This document shows, piece by piece, positions 1 to 6,214 of a DNA stretch of 18,351 bases (the stretch's first letter is position 1; each line of letters opens with the position of its first letter). Under the pieces are notes generated by a model. That model was not told the origin of the DNA. It saw only the letters and a list, made by a program, of their open reading frames with translations, and ran no database searches. Source of the DNA: an uncultured Porphyromonadaceae bacterium (GTDB lineage Bacteria; Bacteroidota; Bacteroidia; Bacteroidales; Muribaculaceae); assembly GCA_947166165.1 (NCBI GenBank), contig CAMVDK010000026.1, forward strand, positions 1 through 18,351, written 5' to 3'. The translations under genes were made by a program, and so were the position numbers.

Positions 1-1332
1 GCCGACGAGGAGGTTTGGCGTGATAACCAATTCAAGGAAGCGGAGACCAACAAGACGGTCACTTCTCGAAAGCCTCAGATGGAGCATGCCGTGAATGCCT
101 ATTATGTGGGCGAAATCGGCAAGTGGCAGTTAGATTTCAGCGCCGACTACTACGGCGGACATTCCGAAAGTGATATGGAAGGTGGTACCGTCGGCGAAAA
201 AGGAGTCAGCAGCAAGACGCTAACCAAGAACAAACTGCTGGCAGAAAAACTTGTCGTAACTGCGCCAATTCCCAGAGGCAGCCTGACATTCGGCGAGGAA
301 GTATCGGGAGTAGACCGCAAGAGCGACTTTACCCAAAGTGGTTTCTCAGCCGACAACAGCGTACATCAACAGACTACGACGTGGTCACTATTCGCCAACT
401 ATGCCTTGCAAGTGAAGAAGTTCAGTCTCAATGCTGGGCTACGCTGGCAGAACGAGCACAATGACTACGAAACCAATGGCCATAAGGATGCCGAGCAGAG
501 TCCTGACTACCACGTCGTCATTCCGCGCTTCTCTCTTAATTACCGCACCGAGAAATGGAAGCACACCTTTAGTTATCAATGTTTTCGCCGGAATCCCGCT
601 TATTCCACTCTCAATACGGCCATTAATTATCGCAGTAAATACGAGTACCAAACGGGTAACCCTTACCTTCGCCCTACAACAACCCACTATGTCTCATGGA
701 CGACTAACTATCGATGGATTCACGCCGAGTTATATTACCAATACATCAAGAACCTCAACCATTCTTTTCAGGTCGCCTATGATGATGTAAACCACCCTGG
801 CGTTATTCTCGATGACCGCCGCAACGTTCCAAAATGGCAGAATTATGGAATGGAGATAAACATCACGCCAAAGGTGGGCAATTGGCAGATGAACTATACG
901 GCAAGTTTCTCCTTCAGCAACCAAGACTTAGAGGCCATCGGTATCACACATAATTGGAACGGGCTTTGTACCTACTTCAATCTTGATAATACCTTATCAC
1001 TGCCACACAATTGGCTACTGAACATTGGAATGGAACTGACACCTTATCGTGAGTCGGGCTGCTCGCAGACGAAAACCACAGGTGGAATAAACCTCCGGTT
1101 GAGTCGCCAGTTCCTCGAAGACAAGAGCCTCAGTGTAGCTATACTTGCCAACGACATCCTCCACACTCGCTACATAGAGATGACCGCATATGGTGGCATC
1201 AATGTCCGTACGCAATTCAAGGAGTATCGCGATGCCCGCCGCATAGGCATAGACCTCTCGTGGAAATTCAACGCCACCAAGAGTCGTTACAAGGGTAGTC
1301 ATGCAGGACAAAGCGAGCGAAATCGACTATAA
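1..1332 (+). CDS. TonB-dependent receptor-like outer-membrane beta-barrel protein, C-terminal part
   Basis: The frame is open from base 1 to a TAA at 1330-1332 (443 codons visible), so the gene starts outside the window and the internal ATG at 79 is not taken as the start. What remains is a series of alternating aromatic and polar strands typical of the Bacteroidetes outer-membrane beta-barrel family (OMP_b-brl_3 type). It includes the motif YQTGNPYLRPTTTHY around codons 215-230 and a final amphipathic strand (RRIGIDLSWKFN) followed by a short basic tail. The N-terminal signal, carboxypeptidase-like and plug domains would lie upstream. The next gene starts 20 bp downstream on the same strand and carries a matching 'GNP-L-P' strand motif, so the two look like tandem paralogues in one transcript. 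The substrate is unknown and no SusD-like partner is visible. The family call is firm; the transport role is inferred. Confidence 0.85.
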   Translation, partial: ADEEVWRDNQFKEAETNKTVTSRKPQMEHAVNAYYVGEIGKWQLDFSADYYGGHSESDMEGGTVGEKGVSSKTLTKNKLLAEKLVVTAPIPRGSLTFGEEVSGVDRKSDFTQSGFSADNSVHQQTTTWSLFANYALQVKKFSLNAGLRWQNEHNDYETNGHKDAEQSPDYHVVIPRFSLNYRTEKWKHTFSYQCFRRNPAYSTLNTAINYRSKYEYQTGNPYLRPTTTHYVSWTTNYRWIHAELYYQYIKNLNHSFQVAYDDVNHPGVILDDRRNVPKWQNYGMEINITPKVGNWQMNYTASFSFSNQDLEAIGITHNWNGLCTYFNLDNTLSLPHNWLLNIGMELTPYRESGCSQTKTTGGINLRLSRQFLEDKSLSVAILANDILHTRYIEMTAYGGINVRTQFKEYRDARRIGIDLSWKFNATKSRYKGSHAGQSERNRL

Positions 1333-1352
1333 CAAGATAAAGACGATAATCA

Positions 1353-3869
1353 ATGAGACGACTTATAATCATCATACTGTTGTTATTTGCTGTTGCGGAC
1401 ACAGCAACAGCTCAGCGCATAAGCCATAGTTTCAATAACGTGTCGATGAGCGACGCGCTGAAGTATGTCCAGCAGCAAACCACCAAACACAAGATTGTGT
1501 TCATCTACAACGAACTGGAGGACTTCAAGGTGACCACCTCGGTACGCAACAAGTCGGTGCCCGAGGCCATCAAGCAGCTCATCGGGTTCTATCCCATCCG
1601 CATGACTCAAAGCGGCAACGAGATCTATGTGGAATGCACCCACAAGAGCGACCGCCACCTCACCGGCCGCGTGGTCGATGAGAAAGGCATGCCGCTTGAG
1701 TTCGCCGACGTGCGTTTGCTCAACCCGTCGGACTCAACCTACATCACCGGCGGCGTGACCAACGCCAGCGGCGTGTTTGTCATCCCGATCGACCAGCCGC
1801 GCGTCATCGCCCGCTTCAGCTACATAGGCTACAAACCCGTTTATAAACTTTGCTCGCGCGAAAACGTAGGCACCATTCAACTGGAAATCGAAGCCACCCA
1901 ACTCGGCGAAGTGACCGTGAAAGGGGAACGCATATTTACAAGCGCTGAGAACGGCCACATCATCTATAACATGCCTATGTTGCTGCAAGTCATACCTGCC
2001 GACAACGCCTACGACGCAATTACTCGCAGCATCCCAGGCGTTGCGGAGTTAAACGGGAAAATCTCGTTCTCCGGTCATCCGGTGACCCTTATCATCAACG
2101 GCAAACCTACCACACTCACTGCCGAACAAGTGGCAGAGCGGTTGAAACAAATGCCAGCAGATATGCTGGCAAAAGCCGAGTTGATGCCTTCGGCACCGCC
2201 AAAATATCATATTCGGGGAATGGCGATTAATATCGTAACCAAGGACTTTACTGGCACCAATCAGTTCTCAGGTCAGTTGAATGCGGGCATAAAGCAGCAC
2301 AAATACACAAGTGGCAGTGCGGGTGCCAGTTTTATCTATAACCATGACAAGCTGAGTATTGACGCGTCATACGACCTTACCGGCGGCACAGGCTATGGTC
2401 AAGCGGAGCATGAAGCCAATCATCCGCTCGGTGACCAGCGCATACCTTATAGCGACAAGACCACCCAACGCAGTGACGGTGTCAATCACCAATATCACAT
2501 TGGCATGGACTACGCATTTGCCGAAAATCATAACTTGGGAATAACCTATACCGGGGAATGGAACGGTACCAAGTCAACAAACACCACTATTGGCACCGCC
2601 AACTCCACCCAGCACTCTACAGAGCACGACTATATGCACAATGTGGATGCCAACTATAGCCTTCCATTTGGGTTGCAGCTAGGTGCATCTTATACAAACT
2701 ATCAGAACCCACGCACACAGAATCTCGAAGGATATATGTATGACAGCAACCGGAACCTCTCGGTTGACAGCCGGCAGAAAGTGAGCAAATGGCTAATTTA
2801 TGCCGACCAAACTCATACGTTAAGAAACGGCTGGGAAATATTCTATGGAAGCAAGGCACAGTTCACTAACAATAACAGCTACCAAACAACGCTCGACGAG
2901 AACCGCCAGCCAATTGCCGATGCCACTTCACACGTTGATTATGATGAACGCATCCTCAACGTCTACTCCGGTTTCAGTAAGCAAGTTGGTGAAGCTCTGA
3001 ACCTTGAAGCCTCATTAACAGCGGAGCAATATCACGCGACAAAGTGGAATGAGTGGCGCATCTATCCACAATTCAATGCCATGTGGAATGTCAACGACAA
3101 AAATATGCTCAACCTCTCTTTCAGCAGCAACGCCATATACCCTTCCTATTGGAGCACCATGAGCAGCATTTACTATTCATCGGTATACAGTGAGATTTGG
3201 GGCAATCCCGATCTGAAACCCATGTCACATTACGACTTGAATCTCATGTGGCAGCTCAACCGCAAATATACGTTTACAGCTTTTGCAATGTTTGAGCCTG
3301 ACTATTTCGTGCAGTTGCCCTATCAACCTAATGACCGCATGGCAGTCGTTATGAAGGAAACGAACTTTGATTACTCCAACTGCTATGGATTGTCGGCTTC
3401 GGCACAGTTCGCGGTGGGTAGCTGGCTTAACGGACATGTGAGTGCGACAGGTCTTTATCGTCATGACAAGAGCGGCAACTTCTTCGATTTACCATTCAAC
3501 CGCAAACAAGTCTCTATCATCATGCGTGGTACGGCTGTGGTCAAACTTTCTCAACGACATAACATACAACTCATCCTCAACCCATTCTTCCAGTCGCGGG
3601 CTATTCAAGGCGTGTATGACATCAACCCATTGTTCAGACTGAATGCCTCACTGCGATGGACTTCAAAGAATGGGAAGTGGAGTGTGATTGCTGCTGGAAA
3701 CAATATCTTCAACAATCACATCACCACACGTTCAAAACAGGGAAACCAAGATTACGATTTACGGCTTTGGATGAATTATGCCAGTGCATCGCTCTCCGTC
3801 ATCTACCGCATTGGCAGCTACAAAGAGAAAAAGCGAAAAGAGGTCGACACCTCCCGCATGGGCTACTAA
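1353..3869 (+). CDS. TonB-dependent receptor-like protein with STN, carboxypeptidase-like, plug and beta-barrel domains
   Basis: An 838-residue complete outer-membrane protein. Residues 1-21 are a signal peptide (MRR, a run of Ile/Leu, then TATAQ). Residues about 22-95 resemble an STN (secretin/TonB N-terminal) domain, with SDALKYVQQQTTKHKIVF followed by VPEAIKQLI. Residues about 100-180 are a carboxypeptidase-regulatory-like beta-sandwich (LTGRVVDEKGMPLEFADVRL ... YIGYKP). Residues about 205-295 are a reduced plug domain (AYDAITRSIPGV, LIINGKP, INIVTKD). The rest is a beta-barrel with a GNPDLKPMSHYD motif, ending in ASLSVIYRIG plus a charged tail. STN domains in this family usually pass signals to a FecR/ECF-sigma pair, but none is in view. 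It probably imports or senses an unidentified ligand. GC content is noticeably higher over about the first 160 codons than over the barrel. Confidence 0.9.
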   Translation: MRRLIIIILLLFAVADTATAQRISHSFNNVSMSDALKYVQQQTTKHKIVFIYNELEDFKVTTSVRNKSVPEAIKQLIGFYPIRMTQSGNEIYVECTHKSDRHLTGRVVDEKGMPLEFADVRLLNPSDSTYITGGVTNASGVFVIPIDQPRVIARFSYIGYKPVYKLCSRENVGTIQLEIEATQLGEVTVKGERIFTSAENGHIIYNMPMLLQVIPADNAYDAITRSIPGVAELNGKISFSGHPVTLIINGKPTTLTAEQVAERLKQMPADMLAKAELMPSAPPKYHIRGMAINIVTKDFTGTNQFSGQLNAGIKQHKYTSGSAGASFIYNHDKLSIDASYDLTGGTGYGQAEHEANHPLGDQRIPYSDKTTQRSDGVNHQYHIGMDYAFAENHNLGITYTGEWNGTKSTNTTIGTANSTQHSTEHDYMHNVDANYSLPFGLQLGASYTNYQNPRTQNLEGYMYDSNRNLSVDSRQKVSKWLIYADQTHTLRNGWEIFYGSKAQFTNNNSYQTTLDENRQPIADATSHVDYDERILNVYSGFSKQVGEALNLEASLTAEQYHATKWNEWRIYPQFNAMWNVNDKNMLNLSFSSNAIYPSYWSTMSSIYYSSVYSEIWGNPDLKPMSHYDLNLMWQLNRKYTFTAFAMFEPDYFVQLPYQPNDRMAVVMKETNFDYSNCYGLSASAQFAVGSWLNGHVSATGLYRHDKSGNFFDLPFNRKQVSIIMRGTAVVKLSQRHNIQLILNPFFQSRAIQGVYDINPLFRLNASLRWTSKNGKWSVIAAGNNIFNNHITTRSKQGNQDYDLRLWMNYASASLSVIYRIGSYKEKKRKEVDTSRMGY

Positions 3870-3936
3870 CCACACCCGCTTCGCCAGCAATGTGTCGTTG
3901 GCCATGACAGATCATGACCCCACCGACTCGGCCACC

Positions 3937-3958
3937 GAGCCGCCATGTATGACGGCTC
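3937..3958. other. 22-bp imperfect palindrome between convergent genes
   Basis: The 108-bp gap between the receptor stop and the holA stop contains GAGCCG (3937-3942) facing CGGCTC (3953-3958). One mismatch and a further three complementary bases lie inside, so either strand could fold into a short hairpin. Its place between two converging genes suggests a bidirectional transcription stop. Neither side has a T-run, so this is not a convincing intrinsic terminator. Confidence 0.35.
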
Positions 3959-3977
3959 TACAGTTCGCGAGTGTGTG

Positions 3978-5027
3978 CTAGGCGTGGAGGATTTTGTAAA
4001 TCAGTTCGCGCAGCAGGGCGTAGGCGTCCTGGCGGGAGCCGATGCCTTTGCTCTTCACGTCGCACTCGCGCAGGTAGTGGATGATGCGCACCACGGCCAC
4101 CTTGCTGTAGGTGCGCCCGGCTTCGGCCATCTTCTTGATGCGCCACGACGAGGTGGTGCCGACGGCCTTCATGAGGGCCTCCTCGCTGCGCTCTTTGTGG
4201 GTCTGTACGATGAGCACGCCGCTGAAGAAGGAGAAGAGCGTCGACACGGTGACCTGCACGGGGTTCTGCTTGGGGTTGCGCTCGTAGTAGGCCACGATGC
4301 GGTAGGCCTTCTCGGCGTTGCGTGTGCGGATGGCGTCTTCGAGCTCGAAGTTGTTGTAGTCCTTGCTGATGCCCACGTTGCGCTCGATGAGCTCGGGGGT
4401 GATGGCCCCGCTGTCGCCCACGAGTATCTTGAGCTTGTCCATCTCGCCGAAGAGGCGCGCCAGGTCGTTGCCGATGAAGTCGGTGAGCATCGACACCGAC
4501 TTGGCGTCGATGCTGCATCCCACGCTGGTGGCGTAGCCCGCAACCACGGCGCGCAGGTCGCGGTCGGTGCGAGGCTTGCTCGAGGTCATGGCCACGCCCG
4601 TGCCGTGCTCCTTGAGCGCGTCGAACAGCGGCTTGGACTTGAGCGTGGCGCCCTTGTGGCAAATCACGAGCACGGTGCTCGCGAGCGGCTGGGCGGCATA
4701 GTGGGCGAAGAGGTCAAGGTCGTCGCGGTGGCCGGGGCGCTTGGCCACGAGCTGCGCCTCGCGCAGCACCACCACCCGGCGCTCGGCGAAGGCCGGAAAC
4801 TGCTTGCACGAGCCTATCACCTCGCGCACATCGGCGTCGTTGCCGTAGTAGACGGAGAGGTTGAAGTCGCGTTCATCCTCGCTCAGTGCCTGGTTGACTA
4901 TCAGCTCGCTGAGCTGGTCGATGTAGAACGGCTCCTCGCCGCTGAGCACATAGATGGGGCGGAATTTGCCCTTGAGCACCTCGGCGCGCAGGCTTGCATA
5001 GGTGGCAGTTTCTTTTTTCTCGGCCAT
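3978..5027 (-). CDS. holA: DNA polymerase III delta subunit (clamp loader)
   Basis: A 349-residue protein, close to the family length (343 in E. coli). Delta is the clamp-loader subunit that binds and opens the beta sliding clamp during replication. The N-terminal region has the family signature PIYVLSGEEPFYID (about residues 24-37), then an FAERRVVVLREAQL strand, the middle domain (MTDFIGNDLARLFGEMDKL-like helices near residues 205-225) and the helical collar domain towards the C-terminus. The start ATG (5025-5027) is preceded by a good minus-strand TATCTTTG -7 box. It is divergent from the small HsdR-N-type gene and convergent with the receptor gene, so it probably forms its own transcript. 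Nothing looks damaged. Confidence 0.93.
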   Translation of the reverse strand: MAEKKETATYASLRAEVLKGKFRPIYVLSGEEPFYIDQLSELIVNQALSEDERDFNLSVYYGNDADVREVIGSCKQFPAFAERRVVVLREAQLVAKRPGHRDDLDLFAHYAAQPLASTVLVICHKGATLKSKPLFDALKEHGTGVAMTSSKPRTDRDLRAVVAGYATSVGCSIDAKSVSMLTDFIGNDLARLFGEMDKLKILVGDSGAITPELIERNVGISKDYNNFELEDAIRTRNAEKAYRIVAYYERNPKQNPVQVTVSTLFSFFSGVLIVQTHKERSEEALMKAVGTTSSWRIKKMAEAGRTYSKVAVVRIIHYLRECDVKSKGIGSRQDAYALLRELIYKILHA

Positions 5028-5029
5028 AG

Positions 5030-5063
5030 TTGATGCGGGTGTCAGAATTATTTACTAATTTCG
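5030..5063 (+). promoter_or_regulatory. Possible promoter for the HsdR-N-type gene
   Basis: TAATTTCG (5056-5063) differs from the TAnnTTTG -7 consensus at one base, and a TTG lies 23 bp upstream (5030-5032). Transcription would begin around 5070, leaving only about 15 nt before the ATG at 5085. The match and spacing are imperfect; position relative to the gene is the main support. Confidence 0.35.
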
Positions 5064-5068
5064 CAGTG

Positions 5069-5095
5069 CAAAGATACACATTTTATGCGACTCAA
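5069..5095 (-). promoter_or_regulatory. Probable holA promoter
   Basis: On the minus strand TATCTTTG (5069-5076) matches the Bacteroidetes -7 consensus TAnnTTTG exactly and is followed by CA. A TTG lies upstream at 5093-5095. The spacing of 16 is shorter than the usual 19-21, so the -33 part is uncertain. It would give a leader of about 35 nt for holA. The element overlaps the first codons of the divergent gene. Confidence 0.55.
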
Positions 5096-5534
5096 CCTGC
5101 CTGAGCACGAATTTAATGTCAAGAAAAATGACTCCGGGCAGCTGGTGATTTTCGACCAGTTGCGCAAGCGATTTGTGGCGCTGACTCCCGAAGAGTGGGT
5201 GCGCCAGCACTTTGTGCACTTTCTGGTGTCGGAGCGTCACTTCCCGGCCGCGCTGATGGCCAACGAGGTGTCGCTCACGCAGAACGGCATCAAGCGCCGG
5301 TGCGACACGCTCGTGGCCGACCACTGCGGCGAGCCGCTGGTGATTGTGGAATACAAGGCCCCCAGCGTGCAGGTCACGCAGGCCACGTTCGACCAGATTG
5401 TGCGCTACAACATGGTGCTCCGCGCGCGCTACCTGATGGTGAGCAACGGCATGTGCCACTACTGCTGCCGTCTCGACTACAGCAACGGCAGCTACGCCTT
5501 CCTGCCCGACATCCCCGACTACGAAGCGCTGTGA
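5085..5534 (+). CDS. Small HsdR N-terminal-like (PD-(D/E)XK fold) protein
   Basis: A 149-residue protein resembling the nuclease N-terminal domain of type I restriction R subunits (HSDR_N type) but with no helicase or translocase part. The putative active site is in order: E61, D74 in RRCDTL, then E89 and K91 in VIVEYKAP. It is followed by the helix DQIVRY (103-108), matching the QxxxY element seen next to PD-(D/E)XK sites in HsdR. No methylase, specificity subunit or toxin partner is adjacent, so a full restriction system is not indicated. It is divergent from holA with 57 bp between starts. As I recall, similar stand-alone genes sit beside holA in other Bacteroidetes, which hints at DNA maintenance, but the function is not known. 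The start ATG follows an A/T-rich leader without a Shine-Dalgarno sequence, as is usual in this phylum. Confidence 0.8.
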   Translation: MRLNLPEHEFNVKKNDSGQLVIFDQLRKRFVALTPEEWVRQHFVHFLVSERHFPAALMANEVSLTQNGIKRRCDTLVADHCGEPLVIVEYKAPSVQVTQATFDQIVRYNMVLRARYLMVSNGMCHYCCRLDYSNGSYAFLPDIPDYEAL

Positions 5535-5544
5535 GCGCCCCTGG

Positions 5545-5559
5545 CTGCCCCGCGGGCAG
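5545..5559 (+). terminator. Short GC hairpin after the HsdR-N-type gene
   Basis: CTGCCC (5545-5550) and GGGCAG (5554-5559) form a perfect 6-bp stem with a 3-nt loop, starting 11 bp after the stop codon. No T-run follows, so termination here is only possible, not shown. Confidence 0.3.
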
Positions 5560-5620
5560 AATAAGTCAGTGCCGGCGATCAGACACATAGGGCTATAGAT
5601 TGCCTGTCAGTGTTCAGACA

Positions 5621-5760
5621 ATGAAGACAACGATGGACAACGATGGACAACGATGGACAACGATGGACAATTAGCGACAACTGCCGTCATATTGCTGCAT
5701 TCATTCGCTTGTAAAAAGCATTGTCATTGATTGTCATAAGTTGTCCTTAATTGTCTGATT
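5621..5760. repeat. 10-bp-phased GACAA array facing a TTGTC array
   Basis: This is the core of the 350-bp gene-free stretch 5535-5885. Six consecutive 10-bp units ending in GACAA run from 5621 to 5680; the middle four (5631-5670) are identical copies of CGATGGACAA. After a 40-bp spacer, four consecutive 10-bp units beginning with TTGTC run from 5721 to 5760. The second array is the inverse complement of the first, in the same 10-bp register. The innermost part (5666-5680 against 5721-5735) can pair at 14 of 15 positions if two G-T wobbles are allowed, closing a 40-nt loop. No reading frame of interest crosses it. Its role is unknown; it could be a multi-site protein-binding element, an RNA or DNA hairpin, or a slippage product. 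Confidence 0.85.
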
Positions 5761-5845
5761 TTGCCGACGTGGGTGATACCGACGCAGCGTTTTGATGGTG
5801 AGCCGCATTATGCACGCATTTCGACCTATAAGCATGAAGTTGCAT

Positions 5846-5877
5846 AAAGCTACCGAAGATTGATAGCTTTTTTCGGT
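5846..5877 (+). other. Overlapping hairpins with a T6 run upstream of tRNA-Ser
   Basis: AAAGCTA (5846-5852) pairs with TAGCTTT (5864-5870), with an 11-nt loop and a run of six T from 5868, which resembles a weak plus-strand terminator. ACCGAA inside that loop (5852-5857) is also perfectly complementary to TTCGGT (5872-5877). The two stems therefore interlock and are either alternatives or parts of a knot. This could stop read-through before the tRNA promoter. Confidence 0.35.
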
Positions 5878-5885
5878 GCAAAAAC

Positions 5886-5916
5886 TTGTGCGGCTGAAAA
5901 CTTATCAGTAATTTTG
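5886..5916 (+). promoter_or_regulatory. Promoter of tRNA-Ser
   Basis: TAATTTTG (5909-5916) is an exact match to the Bacteroidetes -7 consensus TAnnTTTG. A TTG -33 element lies at 5886-5888 with a spacer of 20 bp. The tRNA begins 17 bp after the -7 box, so the precursor would have a 5' leader of only about 10 nt. Confidence 0.75.
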
Positions 5917-5933
5917 CAGCCGCAATCGCACAC

Positions 5934-6021
5934 GGAAAGATGGTAGAGTGGTCGATTACACCGGTCTTGAAAACCGGCGTGCCGCGAGGCACCGGGGGTT
6001 CGAATCCCTCTCTTTCCGCCA
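5934..6021 (+). tRNA. tRNA-Ser (anticodon UGA)
   Basis: Acceptor strands GGAAAGA (5934-5940) and TCTTTCC (6011-6017) pair perfectly, followed by discriminator G6018 and an encoded CCA (6019-6021). The anticodon arm is CCGGT-CT-TGA-AA-ACCGG with the anticodon TGA at 5968-5970, which reads UCA and other UCN codons. The long variable arm (GTGCC-GCGA-GGCAC) is the class II hallmark of serine tRNAs. The T arm has GGTTCGAATCC. A promoter and a terminator flank it closely, so it is a single-gene transcript. The 3' end is not repeated elsewhere in the window, so nothing indicates an integrated element. Confidence 0.97.
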
Positions 6022-6027
6022 CAATGA

Positions 6028-6054
6028 AAACGACGTCCCTTGAGGGCGTCGTTT
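6028..6054 (+). terminator. Intrinsic terminator of tRNA-Ser
   Basis: AAACGACG (6028-6035) and CCC (6037-6039) pair with GGG (6044-6046) and CGTCGTTT (6047-6054). This gives 11 base pairs with a single bulged T and a TTGA loop. It starts 7 bp after the tRNA CCA and runs into a T-rich tail (TTTCTCGTTGTT). Confidence 0.8.
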
Positions 6055-6147
6055 CTCGTTGTTACGGCAAGGGCTGTGGAAGAGAACACCAGGTTCGTCA
6101 TCGACGAAGTCGCTTTCGTAGCGCAGCGGGGGGACACCACAAGAGCA

Positions 6148-6181
6148 CGGCAGGACGCATTCTTGGGAATGCGTCCTGCCG
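6148..6181 (-). terminator. Terminator hairpin downstream of nuoN
   Basis: A perfect 15-bp inverted repeat (CGGCAGGACGCATTC at 6148-6162 and its complement at 6167-6181) with a 4-nt loop, 34 bp after the nuoN stop. Read on the minus strand it is followed by TGCTCTTGTGG, only moderately T-rich. It is the obvious end point of the long atp-nuo transcript and a barrier against collision with the converging tRNA-Ser transcript. Confidence 0.7.
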
Positions 6182-6192
6182 CTGTATGGATG

Positions 6193-6206
6193 GCACACGC
6201 GTGTGC
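6193..6206. repeat. 14-bp perfect palindrome next to the nuoN stop
   Basis: GCACACGCGTGTGC reads the same on both strands and lies just downstream of the nuoN stop codon. It is flanked by TG and GCCA, which extend the symmetry with a 2-nt bulge. It may add a second hairpin to the end of the operon or be a dimeric protein site; nothing further can be said. Confidence 0.5.
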
Positions 6207-6214
6207 GCCAGTGT

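Noticed and set aside
3945..5033. 362-codon plus-strand frame opposite holA
   Set aside because: Its His/Val/Ala/Glu-rich composition is typical of the antisense of GC-rich coding DNA, and holA on the other strand is a clear family member.
5631..5670. Tandem repeat considered as a CRISPR array
   Set aside because: The units are 10 bp with no unique spacers of 30 bp or so, and no cas genes are nearby.
5934..6021. tRNA-Ser as the attachment site of an integrated element
   Set aside because: No second copy of the tRNA 3' end and no integrase is visible, and the flanks are its own promoter and terminator.
6094..6108. TTCGTC/GACGAA 6-bp inverted repeat with a 3-nt loop between the tRNA terminator and the nuoN hairpin
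   Set aside because: It is short, has no T-run and no link to a gene; probably chance.
5747..6198. Minus-strand reading frames across the tRNA-Ser gene, giving peptides such as GFEPPVPRGTPVFKTG and ERDSNPR
   Set aside because: These are translations of the antisense of the tRNA gene, a well-known source of false protein predictions; the tRNA fold explains the sequence completely.
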